DNA of 35,675 nucleotides from Bacteroidota bacterium (GTDB lineage Bacteria; Bacteroidota; Bacteroidia; Bacteroidales; M50B96): NCBI GenBank assembly GCA_024762835.1, contig JANTGP010000011.1, positions 1 to 35,675 of the forward strand, read 5' to 3'. Shown piece by piece: positions 9,322 to 17,566 of this stretch (position 1 is its first letter; each line of letters starts with the position of its first letter). The notes under the pieces were generated by a model. It saw only the letters and a program-made list of their open reading frames with translations, ran no database searches and was not told where the DNA came from. The position numbers and the translations under genes were made by a program.

Positions 9322-11598
9322 TTAAAATTTCATACTCAATTGAAGTGCTATATTTCTTGGAGGGCGAATGTCTCCCGGCCGAACCATAAATTCAGCATTA
9401 GTTGCATTTTTAAGCAAAAGACTCAATCTGTTATAATCGTTTAATTTGTATGATAAGCGTAAGTCGAAAAGATTGTATCCTTTATTATGTTCTTCTCTAT
9501 ATTCTTTTAAGCCCGGAAAAACGATACCACTTTCAAAAAAGGCATCAATATTTTCAATATGGCTGTTCATTACATAAGATATCCCCAAAATAAATTTATG
9601 ATAACTTAGTTCAACATCAGCTTTTACTGAGTGAAAGAAACGATATTTAAGGATGTTATTAGGCTGAGTTTTAGTAGCAAGATAAATAGAGTCTGTATTC
9701 ATATCAATTGGGTAAGTATAAGTATAGCCTGCAAGTAATCTAACAGGGATTTGTCCAATTTTTCCTTGTCCCGTTATATTTATATCAATACCGCTAATCC
9801 TTGCCTGTCCTACATTTCGAGATTGAAAACCTATAAGCTGACCTGCATATTGCATCATATCGTAAATAGGCTCGTAGGTTGCCGTATCGTATACACCAAA
9901 AGTAAATTCCATCATATTTTGATACTCTGTCCAAAAAGCGGCAATATCAATATAACCTGTCCAGTTGCTTATTTTTAATCCCTGCTTAATGCCAATTTCA
10001 GAACTCCATCCTGTTTCTGATTTAAGATTTGGTGATGGAATAATTGTCAATCCACTTAGGTTGGTATAAGTAAATTTCTCGGCTATAGTAGGGAATCTGT
10101 ATCCCTGCCCAAAAGAAGCTCTCAGATATGAATAATCGGCAAATTGATAGTTAATACCTGTTCTGAATAAAGGCATTGATGCTTTGCTAATAGAATCGAG
10201 AACGTAATTTTCCCATCTTACTCCCAGAGAAACAGAAAGTAATGAGAAAAACTTTTTGTCTGCTTGAGCAAAAACAGAGTAATTATTGCTGGTATGATTA
10301 CCAAATAATTGTGCAACAGTTTCAGCATAAGAAAAGGAAGTCCCCATTGTTAGATTCAGTTCACTCTTAAAACTTTTATTATACTGATATTCGACAAAAT
10401 ACAAATCAGAGGCACTATTCATATTTTCGCCATCAACATTATTTATCACTTTAAAGAACCTTGAATTAAGCGAATGTTTTGTGCCATTTTCTTTTAGATA
10501 TAATATAGAGGGGTCAATACTAAGCCTAAGTCCGTTTGATGGTGTAACGGCAGATTCAACCTGCTTATATGCACCTTCCTGGGCATTTTGCCAAAGAAAG
10601 AAATCAGTTTTATCCTGATACATTATATTCGTATTCAGGCCATAAATCAGACCTTTAATTTTTTTGTCATGATAGCGAAGAAATAAATTATATCTGAATC
10701 GGTCTTCATGATTATCAGTTCTGTATCCTGCATCGTGATACAAATTTCCACCGCTTATAATATCAAGATTTCCTGCTTTTTGCGAATGAGAGAAAGAGGT
10801 GCCTGTATAAAAAGGCAGATTATTCCCCCACCATTTTATTTCTTCTCGCTTTGGCTTAAGATAAATGCCATTATACATACTTATTTTTGTTTCGGGTTTT
10901 GATCCCGGAAATGCTGTCCTGATATTTATCACGCCATTTAGGGCCGACGAACCGAATAAAGCTGATGAAGCTCCCTTTATTATCTCAACCTGAGCAACAT
11001 TCTCCAAAGGAATAAAATTCCATTTAATATCACCTGCATCAGGCGAAAGCATAGGCAAATTATCTACAAGTAAAAGAACCCTGCTGCCTGCACCGTAGCT
11101 GTAACCGCTTCCACCTCTAATGCTTGCCTGTCCATCGGCGATATTTAAGCCGGGTACTTTATTTAGTGCAACATCCATTGAGGGTGCATTTATACTTTCA
11201 ATAAAATCCGGTTTCATTATTTCCATAGACACCGTTACGTCGCCTAGTTTTTGTTCAAAACGTCCGGCTGAAACAACAACGCCTTCAAGTAGGGTATTTT
11301 CTTCTGTAAGATTAACATCTATTCTTAGCCTTTCATTTTTGCCAATTGTAATAGTTTTACGTTTTTCGGAATATCCAATATACCGGAATAATATTGTGTG
11401 TTTGCCGGCATCAAGTTGCAGCTTATAATTACCATCATTGTCAGTTGATATTCCACCGCTGTTATCAACTATTATGTTTACACCAATAAGGCTTTCCTTT
11501 GAATCCTTATCTATAACTTTTCCATAAATCTCTGCCTTTTGAGCATTAAGGTTCAGGTATAAAATTATCGATAGAATAAGAATCAGAGTTTGCTTCAT
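9322..11598 (-). CDS. TonB-dependent outer-membrane receptor
   Basis: The protein has 758 residues from ATG 11598, which begins the signal peptide MKQTLILILSIILYLNLNAQ; an upstream TTG in frame is less likely. Order: carboxypeptidase-like regulatory domain (about 22-105, GKVIDKDSKESLIGVNI), plug domain (about 115-230, with VPGLNIADGQASIRGG and VEIIKGASSALFGSSALNGVINI), then a 22-strand barrel ending in the aromatic LQLSMKF. It is shorter than SusC proteins and has no SusD partner, so it fits the siderophore/cobalamin/metal type better than glycan uptake. The substrate cannot be told from sequence. It follows the small T9SS protein gene by 33 bases. Confidence 0.92.
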   Translation of the reverse strand: MKQTLILILSIILYLNLNAQKAEIYGKVIDKDSKESLIGVNIIVDNSGGISTDNDGNYKLQLDAGKHTILFRYIGYSEKRKTITIGKNERLRIDVNLTEENTLLEGVVVSAGRFEQKLGDVTVSMEIMKPDFIESINAPSMDVALNKVPGLNIADGQASIRGGSGYSYGAGSRVLLLVDNLPMLSPDAGDIKWNFIPLENVAQVEIIKGASSALFGSSALNGVINIRTAFPGSKPETKISMYNGIYLKPKREEIKWWGNNLPFYTGTSFSHSQKAGNLDIISGGNLYHDAGYRTDNHEDRFRYNLFLRYHDKKIKGLIYGLNTNIMYQDKTDFFLWQNAQEGAYKQVESAVTPSNGLRLSIDPSILYLKENGTKHSLNSRFFKVINNVDGENMNSASDLYFVEYQYNKSFKSELNLTMGTSFSYAETVAQLFGNHTSNNYSVFAQADKKFFSLLSVSLGVRWENYVLDSISKASMPLFRTGINYQFADYSYLRASFGQGYRFPTIAEKFTYTNLSGLTIIPSPNLKSETGWSSEIGIKQGLKISNWTGYIDIAAFWTEYQNMMEFTFGVYDTATYEPIYDMMQYAGQLIGFQSRNVGQARISGIDINITGQGKIGQIPVRLLAGYTYTYPIDMNTDSIYLATKTQPNNILKYRFFHSVKADVELSYHKFILGISYVMNSHIENIDAFFESGIVFPGLKEYREEHNKGYNLFDLRLSYKLNDYNRLSLLLKNATNAEFMVRPGDIRPPRNIALQLSMKF

Positions 11599-11631
11599 AT
11601 TTAACAGAATATTAGTCAAGTAATAAAAGAG

Positions 11632-12375
11632 CTATTCTACTTTCACAAGTTTACCCGAGAAAATATTATTATCGAAACGAATAAAATAGAAATACATTCC
11701 TGTCTGTAAATCACTACCGTCAATATTAAAACTATTTTCGCCTGACATCACTTCAGATTGTTCTGAATAAATCTCTCTACCCAGTTTGTCAATTATGTAT
11801 ATTTCAGCTAAGCCATTTTTGGGCGAAGAATAATATATCGTGGAATAGGTGGGAAACGGATTTGGCGATACTTTGTCTACAAAGAATTTTTGTTTGACCA
11901 CCGGCTCAATACCAAACTGAGAATTTATTGTTATTGAAAGTGATGTATCGTCAACAATTGTTGTGGGAACCGGAAATCCCAAAATATATGGCTGCACCTC
12001 TATGCTTAAAGGAAAAACACCAACGGAATCAGGGATACCGCTTATTAAAACGCAATAATATGAACCAACCGCAAACAAATTTCCTTCAGCATTACTCTCA
12101 TATGTAAGACCGGGTGGTACATTATTAATTGTATCTAACCTAAGATGACTTAAGGTTATAGTATTACCTTCGTATTCAATAGTTGGAGGTGGAAAAATTG
12201 TGACTATCTGATAATAATCCACCATTTCGAGTCCATCTGGCAAAGAGTCGGGACAAATTTGTCCGGGTTCGCCGTCGTCTACACAAAGAGTATCCGGTTG
12301 GCATTGGCCATAAGATTGAAAACCGAAAAGGTTTAAAATAAATGCTACTAAAATGATTGTCTTAAATCGCTTCAT
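11632..12375 (-). CDS. Secreted T9SS type A sorting-domain protein
   Basis: The protein has 247 residues from ATG 12375, chosen because it starts the signal peptide MKRFKTIILVAFILNLFGFQSYGQ and leaves a 4-base gap from tktN; an earlier start would overlap that gene. The mature part has CQPDTLCVDDGEPGQICPD, with four Cys that could form disulfides, then an Ig-like beta region (about 50-160). The last ~75 residues are a T9SS sorting domain: SPNPF, then IYIIDKLGREIYSE, and SGKLVKVE at the end. It is therefore exported across the outer membrane and attached or released. No enzymatic motif is seen. Placed between transketolase and the TonB receptor, its partner is unknown. Confidence 0.85.
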   Translation of the reverse strand: MKRFKTIILVAFILNLFGFQSYGQCQPDTLCVDDGEPGQICPDSLPDGLEMVDYYQIVTIFPPPTIEYEGNTITLSHLRLDTINNVPPGLTYESNAEGNLFAVGSYYCVLISGIPDSVGVFPLSIEVQPYILGFPVPTTIVDDTSLSITINSQFGIEPVVKQKFFVDKVSPNPFPTYSTIYYSSPKNGLAEIYIIDKLGREIYSEQSEVMSGENSFNIDGSDLQTGMYFYFIRFDNNIFSGKLVKVE

Positions 12376-12379
12376 TATA

Positions 12380-13219
12380 TTATTGTTTAAAGTTATTATT
12401 AATTTCATTTATAAATACTTCTGCTAATTCTATCGAGGGAGCTTTCCCATGCCATCGATAGTCATCCTCGATACTTTGAACACCTTTTCCCATTTTCGTA
12501 TTTGCAATGATAATACTTGGTTTGCCTTTAATAATTTTTGCCTTGTTATATGTTGAGATAAAGTCCTCTATGTTATTTCCGTCGCATTTGAAAACTTCCC
12601 AGCCAAAAGCTTTCAATTTATCACTTAGCGGTTCAATATTCATTACCGATGAGGTTGCACCGTCAATTTGCACAAAATTGCGATCGACAATTGCAGTAAT
12701 GTTGTCCAGTTTATGATGTGCGGCACTCATTGCTGCTTCCCAAACAGAGCCTTCCTGTAATTCACCATCTCCTAAAATTACATTTACCCTCCAGTCTTTA
12801 GCATCAATCTTACCGGCCAAAGCCATTCCAACACCAACCGACAAACCTTGCCCAAGAGAACCGGCTGACAGTTCAATGCCCGGAAGTCCGTGGTCACGCC
12901 CGGGATGTCCCTGTAATCGCGAACCCAATTTCCGGAGAGTTAATAATTCGCTTATAGGGAAATAGCCGGCTTGTGCAAGACATGAATAATAAACAGGAGC
13001 AACATGTCCTATTGACAAAACGAGCCTGTCTCTGTCGGGATAATCAGGCTTATTGGGATTATGATTTAAGAGATTGAAATAAAGTGCTGTAAAAACATCA
13101 GCCAAACCAAGAGAGCCTCCTGTATGACCGGAACCTGCCACTGCAATACTTTTAATAACATTTACCCTTATATCACGAGCAATTGATTTTAGGACATGAA
13201 TATCCTCAATTTTTTTCAT
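12380..13219 (-). CDS. tktN: Transketolase, N-terminal (TPP-binding) subunit
   Basis: The protein has 279 residues and matches only the N-terminal half of transketolase. It has the diphosphate-binding GDGELQEGSVWEAA segment followed by the DRN position, SGHTGGSLG near 30, GHPGRDHGLPGIE near 105, and GSLGQGLSVGVG. Split transketolases with separate N (~280) and C (~310) chains are known in Bacteroidota and archaea; together they move two-carbon units in the non-oxidative pentose phosphate pathway. The C-terminal chain (pyrimidine-binding and C domains) is not next to it or anywhere in the window. It follows the SPOR gene by 18 bases. Confidence 0.93.
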   Translation of the reverse strand: MKKIEDIHVLKSIARDIRVNVIKSIAVAGSGHTGGSLGLADVFTALYFNLLNHNPNKPDYPDRDRLVLSIGHVAPVYYSCLAQAGYFPISELLTLRKLGSRLQGHPGRDHGLPGIELSAGSLGQGLSVGVGMALAGKIDAKDWRVNVILGDGELQEGSVWEAAMSAAHHKLDNITAIVDRNFVQIDGATSSVMNIEPLSDKLKAFGWEVFKCDGNNIEDFISTYNKAKIIKGKPSIIIANTKMGKGVQSIEDDYRWHGKAPSIELAEVFINEINNNFKQ

Positions 13220-13237
13220 TTAGAAATAATTTCAGAT

Positions 13238-13648
13238 TTATTTTACCTCCGGAAAATCCATATTTTCTTCAATAATGAAATATGATCCGGGAAACTGTTC
13301 AAGAAGACTTTTATAGAGTTTATATCCTTCGGATTTTGTTCTAAAATTGCCAATTCGCAATTTAAAATTTGGTTCTTGATAAATTAGTTCGGTTTTAACA
13401 TCAGGGAAATTAACAATAAATTTTGTTCTGATAGCCATTGCTTGTTTGCGGGCATTTGCTCCAGAGCCTGAATAAATCTGTATCCTGTATCCTAACATGC
13501 CTTTTTTCTGGCTGTTAGCTTTAATATGCTTTTTTACCAGTTTCTCAATTCTGCTATCTTGATGAATAAATCCGGTTTTGTTGTTTTGTCCAAAACCAAG
13601 CTGAAGTGAAAATACTATTGCGATGAAAAATATAATTGTTTTTTTCAT
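13238..13648 (-). CDS. Secreted SPOR-domain protein
   Basis: The protein has 136 residues from ATG 13648, whose first residues (MKKTIIFFIAIVFSLQLGFGQ) form a signal peptide. A longer in-frame start would lie inside the upstream gene and lacks a signal peptide. The C-terminal ~75 residues form a SPOR domain (YRIQIYSGSGANARKQA ... KLRIGNFRTKSEGYKLYKSL), a fold that binds denuded peptidoglycan glycan strands in division and wall proteins. The protein should thus be periplasmic and wall-associated. The start overlaps the stop of the universal stress gene in an ATGA, suggesting translational coupling. Confidence 0.88.
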   Translation of the reverse strand: MKKTIIFFIAIVFSLQLGFGQNNKTGFIHQDSRIEKLVKKHIKANSQKKGMLGYRIQIYSGSGANARKQAMAIRTKFIVNFPDVKTELIYQEPNFKLRIGNFRTKSEGYKLYKSLLEQFPGSYFIIEENMDFPEVK

Positions 13649-14490
13649 TTGTAATTTATTATTGAATGAATACTTAATACGGGAATAGGTGAATGATTTA
13701 CCATTTGTTGAGCATAGGGTCCAAGCCATATATTCTCAGGACTTTCCGTTTGGTCTGTCATAATACTTATTAAATCAGCATCAATACTTTTAGCATAATC
13801 AATAGTCATTTTGGTAATATTATTTCCCTTTATTTCCTTCCTGATTGTTTTTATTTCTTTAGAGATTAGATAGTCGTAAACCTGATCTACATACTGTGTT
13901 ATTCTTGAAATAACCTCTTTCCCGTCAGTTTCTCTTACGCCAAGTACATGAACTTCTGTGTCAAAGGCTAATGCAATTTCGGTCACGATAGGCACTTTTT
14001 GTCTTGTTTGGTTCGACACATCAAGCGGTAAAACAATACGCGAAATATGATTTGATGAAAAGCCGTTACGAATCGTAATAACCGGGCATTGGGCCTTTGT
14101 TACAACTCTAAAAGCATTACTCCCAAGCATTAATTCTTCAAAACCCGAAATACCATGTGTACCCATTATTATCAAAAATGAATCATCTTCTTTGGCTAGC
14201 TTATTAATCTCAACATAGACTTTACCTTTGCGAACTTTATAATCAAATACACCGTTTTCTACTTGATATCTTTCATTGTATTTATTAAAAATATAATCAA
14301 AATAATCATCAACAGATTTTAAATCCCTAAAGCTTTCTTCGTGAAATTTAAAAGGTTTCACAAACTCTTCCTTTTTATTTACAAAGAGTAATCTTAAATG
14401 AGTTTGCATCACATTTGCAACAATTATAGCATGTTCAAGGGCGTTTATTGAATCACCCGAAAAATCTATTGCAACTAATATTCTTTTCAT
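13645..14490 (-). CDS. Universal stress protein, tandem UspA domains
   Basis: The protein has 281 residues built of two UspA-like halves, about 1-145 and 150-281. Domain 1 starts MKRILVAIDFSGDSINALEHA and carries the nucleotide-loop pattern MGTHGISGFEELMLGSNAFRVV followed by CPVITIR, close to the G-2x-G-9x-G-S/T ATP-binding signature. The second half has a weaker form (ISIMTDQTESPENIWLGPYAQQMV then IPVLSI) and may not bind nucleotide. Such proteins are cytoplasmic and respond to stress or energy state. It opens the long minus-strand run and has a good -7 box inside a palindrome about 113 bases upstream. Confidence 0.9.
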   Translation of the reverse strand: MKRILVAIDFSGDSINALEHAIIVANVMQTHLRLLFVNKKEEFVKPFKFHEESFRDLKSVDDYFDYIFNKYNERYQVENGVFDYKVRKGKVYVEINKLAKEDDSFLIIMGTHGISGFEELMLGSNAFRVVTKAQCPVITIRNGFSSNHISRIVLPLDVSNQTRQKVPIVTEIALAFDTEVHVLGVRETDGKEVISRITQYVDQVYDYLISKEIKTIRKEIKGNNITKMTIDYAKSIDADLISIMTDQTESPENIWLGPYAQQMVNHSPIPVLSIHSIINYK

Positions 14491-14807
14491 TGTATGCAGA
14501 TTAAATACACTATAATCAGGACAAATATTTTATTATTATTGAAATCAAAAAAATATAAATTTTACTTGAAACAATAGTAATAATTAACTGTTCAATTAAG
14601 TTCAAAGATATATATTTTTTTGAACTATTAGTATCAGGGTTTTATTTATATGTTGAAAATAGTAATAAAAATGCCGGCTTAATAGTTAATTTACAGGAGA
14701 ATACAAGGTGTTAACATGTGGTTTGTATTACTTAATAAAATACAAGGCAGGTTTGTGAGGTTATTCTCGCTGAATATTTGTATATTAGCAGACTTTTTTC
14801 AAAATAA
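14491..14807. other. Divergent intergenic region between usp and ftsX
   Basis: These 317 bases contain no convincing gene. They hold the usp promoter box and palindrome (14599-14626), an AATACAAGG direct repeat (14700-14708 and 14739-14747) with an inverted TTGTATT/AATACAA pair (14723-14729, 14739-14745), and a weak promoter-like AATATTTG at 14773-14780 ahead of ftsX. Confidence 0.6.
14599..14626 (-). promoter_or_regulatory. usp promoter box inside an AGTTCAAA/TTTGAACT palindrome
   Basis: The minus strand carries TATCTTTG (14610-14603), an exact TAnnTTTG -7 box. It overlaps one arm of an 8-base inverted repeat, AGTTCAAA (14599-14606) and TTTGAACT (14619-14626), with a further GTTCAA at 14590-14595. 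A repressor binding such arms would cover the promoter. The overlap is seen; the operator role is inference. Confidence 0.45.
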
Positions 14808-15704
14808 ATGGGAATGACAAAAAAAATGAAAGTTAAGACAAACAAAAGTTTTAAGAATCGTTTGCGTAGTGCATATTTTACTACAGTTGTTTCTATATCA
14901 TTCGTGTTGTTTTTATTAGGAATTGTTGGATTTTTAGTATTAAATGCCAATCGTTTATCCGACTATGTGAAAGAAAATATCGGTTTCTCGGTTATTCTAA
15001 AAGAAAATCTAAAAGAAATTGATGTAATTAGATTACAGAAAGAATTGGATGCAACAGAATATATAAAATCCACAGAATATATTCCCAAAGATAGGGCTGC
15101 AAGGGAATTTAGCAAGGAGCTGGGAGAAGACTTTGTGTCTTTTTTAGACTATAATCCCCTACTTGCATCTATTGAAGTAAAACTATATGCCGACTATGCA
15201 AATCCAGACAGTATTGCTTCAATAGAGAATGTTTTTCAAGATTTCCCGCAAGTAAAAGAGGTTTACTATCAGAAAAGTCTTGTTGATTTGGTAAATAAAA
15301 ATATAAGGAAAATAAGTTTCTATATTCTAATATTTAGTGCACTTCTGTTTTTTGTTTCCATCGTGTTAATTAATAATACTATAAGATTGTCTATCTATTC
15401 AAAAAGATTTACAATAAATACCATGAAGCTAGTAGGTGCAACTAATAGTTTTATACGGCAACCTATTCTTTTAAAAACAATTGTTCAGGGAATTATTGGT
15501 TCAATTGTAGCTATATTTTTATTGGTAAGTGTAATTAATCTTGCACAAAATGAACTTTATGGAGTAATTAATCTTAACGAATACAAAGAGATGGCATTAT
15601 TGTTTGTTTCGGTTGTTGTTGTTGGGATATTAATTTCAGGCGGTTCGGCACTGTTTGCAATCAATAAATACCTGCAAATGAAAGCAGATGAACTTTACTA
15701 TTAA
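14808..15704 (+). CDS. ftsX: Cell-division permease-like protein FtsX
   Basis: The protein has 298 residues with the FtsX plan: one membrane helix near residues 25-48, a periplasmic domain of about 120 residues (ECD), then three helices near 170-192, 220-245 and 265-285. The segment MKLVGATNSFIRQPILLKTIVQGIIG is the typical cytoplasmic coupling region of this permease family. With FtsE (ATPase, not in this window) it activates wall hydrolases at the septum. ATG 14808 (MGMTKK) is used; ATG 14814 or 14826 is also possible. It heads a plus-strand run with DUF3098, uppP, truB and queA. Confidence 0.93.
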   Translation: MGMTKKMKVKTNKSFKNRLRSAYFTTVVSISFVLFLLGIVGFLVLNANRLSDYVKENIGFSVILKENLKEIDVIRLQKELDATEYIKSTEYIPKDRAAREFSKELGEDFVSFLDYNPLLASIEVKLYADYANPDSIASIENVFQDFPQVKEVYYQKSLVDLVNKNIRKISFYILIFSALLFFVSIVLINNTIRLSIYSKRFTINTMKLVGATNSFIRQPILLKTIVQGIIGSIVAIFLLVSVINLAQNELYGVINLNEYKEMALLFVSVVVVGILISGGSALFAINKYLQMKADELYY

Positions 15705-15729
15705 GAGTCTTTAAATATATTTTATTATT

Positions 15730-15984
15730 ATGATAAAAAAGAATGAAAATCAAGCTGATTTTGCCTTAGCAAAAGAGAATTATCTTTATCTTGCAATTGG
15801 TTTCGCAATTATTATCATTGGCTTTATGTTAATGATAGGCGGTGGTAGCGACGATCCCAAAGTATTTAGTGAAGAAATTTTTAGCTGGAGAAGAGTAACA
15901 CTTGCACCAATAGTTGTCTTATTTGGTTTTGTTTTCGAGATATGGGCAATTATGAAAAAGCCTAAAGTTGTAGAAGAAAAGTAG
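15730..15984 (+). CDS. DUF3098 small membrane protein
   Basis: The protein has 84 residues with two membrane helices, about 20-38 (LYLAIGFAIIIIGFMLMIGG) and 55-73 (LAPIVVLFGFVFEIWAIM). Between them is the DUF3098 signature: GGGSDDPKVFSEEIFSWRR, where the F-x-x-x-I-F-S-x-R-R part is conserved. Function is unknown. In Bacteroidota it is found between ftsX and uppP, as here; it ends one base before uppP starts and begins 25 bases after ftsX. That placement suggests a link to septal wall synthesis. Confidence 0.9.
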   Translation: MIKKNENQADFALAKENYLYLAIGFAIIIIGFMLMIGGGSDDPKVFSEEIFSWRRVTLAPIVVLFGFVFEIWAIMKKPKVVEEK

Positions 15985-15985
15985 A

Positions 15986-16774
15986 ATGAGTTGGATTGAA
16001 GCTTTAATACTTGGTTTAATTCAAGGCTTATCCGAATTTCTACCAATTAGTTCCAGTGGTCATTTAGAAATCGGAAAGGTATTATTGAATGTTGAATCGA
16101 AGGAAAATCTTACCTTTACTATTGTTGTTCATGGTGCTACTGTGCTAAGTACGATTATAGTTTTTTGGAAAGTAATTGTAAATATATTTAAAGGTCTGTT
16201 TGAATTTAAGTGGAACGATTCTGCTAAATATACCCTAAAAGTAATTATTTCAATTATTCCCGTTGGTATTATTGGGCTTTTCTTTAAAGATGAAGTGGAA
16301 GAATTATTTACCGGTAACTTGCTTCTTGTGGGTTCAATGTTAATTCTTACAGCCATCGTACTTGCAATATCAAATTATTCAAAACCGAAAGAAAAAGATA
16401 TTTCATATCTCGATTCGCTAATTATAGGTATAGCACAAGCATTTGCTGTTTTACCTGGTTTATCAAGGTCGGGGTCAACCATTGCAACAGGCTTAATGCT
16501 TGGAAATAAAAAGGAAGCTGTAGCCAGGTTCTCTTTTCTAATGGTTTTGGTTCCAATAATTGGTGCAAATATTAAAGATGTGTTCACCGTTAAGCCGATT
16601 GTTGAATCTTCAATTGGAACATTTCCTTTAGTAATAGGTTTTATTGCAGCCTTTATTTCGGGGCTGATTGCCTGTAAGTGGATGATTAATATTGTAAAAA
16701 ATGGGAAATTAATATATTTTTCATTATATTGCCTAATTGTTGGATTAATTGCAATTGTTGCAAGTTTATATTAA
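15986..16774 (+). CDS. uppP: Undecaprenyl-diphosphatase UppP (BacA family)
   Basis: The protein has 262 residues, family size, and is a polytopic inner-membrane protein with about eight hydrophobic segments. Both catalytic motifs are present: GLSEFLPISSSGH at residues 14-26 (E17, H26) and LPGLSRSGSTIATG in the second half. It removes one phosphate from undecaprenyl diphosphate so the lipid carrier can be reused for peptidoglycan, O-antigen and similar polymers; overexpression is known to give bacitracin tolerance. One base separates it from DUF3098 and 41 bases from truB. Confidence 0.95.
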   Translation: MSWIEALILGLIQGLSEFLPISSSGHLEIGKVLLNVESKENLTFTIVVHGATVLSTIIVFWKVIVNIFKGLFEFKWNDSAKYTLKVIISIIPVGIIGLFFKDEVEELFTGNLLLVGSMLILTAIVLAISNYSKPKEKDISYLDSLIIGIAQAFAVLPGLSRSGSTIATGLMLGNKKEAVARFSFLMVLVPIIGANIKDVFTVKPIVESSIGTFPLVIGFIAAFISGLIACKWMINIVKNGKLIYFSLYCLIVGLIAIVASLY

Positions 16775-16815
16775 GAATCATTAAGTAAGAATACTTTGTA
16801 AAATATTGAGACTGA

Positions 16816-17544
16816 ATGCTATATACTAAAGTAAACAAACCAACAGATTTTCAAAATGGAATAATACTTTTACTTAATAAACCAAAAACATGGTCGTCTT
16901 TTGATGTTGTTAGAAAGGTGAAGTCTCTTTTACGAATTAAATTAGGGATAAAAAAAATTAAAGTAGGACATGGTGGAACCCTTGACCCATTAGCATCGGG
17001 TCTTATGATTGTTGGAACAGGTAAAGCCACAAAACTTTTAAATAATTTTCAAAATCAAGATAAAGAATACATTGCAGATATTTATTTAGGTGCAACAACA
17101 CCATCTTTTGACCTTGAGACAGAGGTTAATAAAGAGTTTGCAACAGAGCATATTACAGAAGAATTAGTTAAAGAAATATTAAATGGTTTTATTGGAAAAT
17201 ATGAGCAAAGGCCGCCTTTATTCTCAGCTAAAAGAGTAAATGGAAAAAGGGCTTATAAATTAGCAAGGCAAGGTTCAGAAATGAAACTTGAGCCGGTAAT
17301 TGTTAATTTTATAGAGATAGAATTACTAAGGTTTAATTTACCTGACATTCAAATAAGAGTTAAATGTTCAAAAGGTACTTACATAAGAAGTTTAGCTGAC
17401 GACATTGGCAAAAAACTAAATAGTGGTGCTTATTTAGCAGGACTAAAAAGAACTGCATCAGGTGATTTTAGACTAATCGATGCTGTTGAGTTAGATGTCT
17501 TTCAACAAAACTTAGATAGAATAATAAATAATAATAATGATTAA
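16816..17544 (+). CDS. truB: tRNA pseudouridine(55) synthase TruB
   Basis: The protein has 242 residues. It makes pseudouridine 55 in the T-loop of tRNAs. The catalytic motif [21 protein letters not shown] carries the Asp at residue 57; [13 protein letters not shown] near 25 and [10 protein letters not shown] near 190 are also family features. It is shorter than E. coli TruB because the C-terminal PUA-like extension is missing, usual for this phylum. The stop lies past the first in-frame ATG of the queA frame, but the preferred queA start is 22 bases downstream of the truB end. Confidence 0.95.
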   Translation: MLYTKVNKPTDFQNGIILLLNKPKTWSSFDVVRKVKSLLRIKLGIKKIKVGHGGTLDPLASGLMIVGTGKATKLLNNFQNQDKEYIADIYLGATTPSFDLETEVNKEFATEHITEELVKEILNGFIGKYEQRPPLFSAKRVNGKRAYKLARQGSEMKLEPVIVNFIEIELLRFNLPDIQIRVKCSKGTYIRSLADDIGKKLNSGAYLAGLKRTASGDFRLIDAVELDVFQQNLDRIINNNND

Positions 17545-17566
17545 TAACCTAAAAAACTTCACAAAA

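Noticed and set aside
11120-11428. Plus-strand open frame opposite the TonB receptor plug
   Set aside because: It is antisense to a clearly conserved plug domain and has no recognisable protein features.
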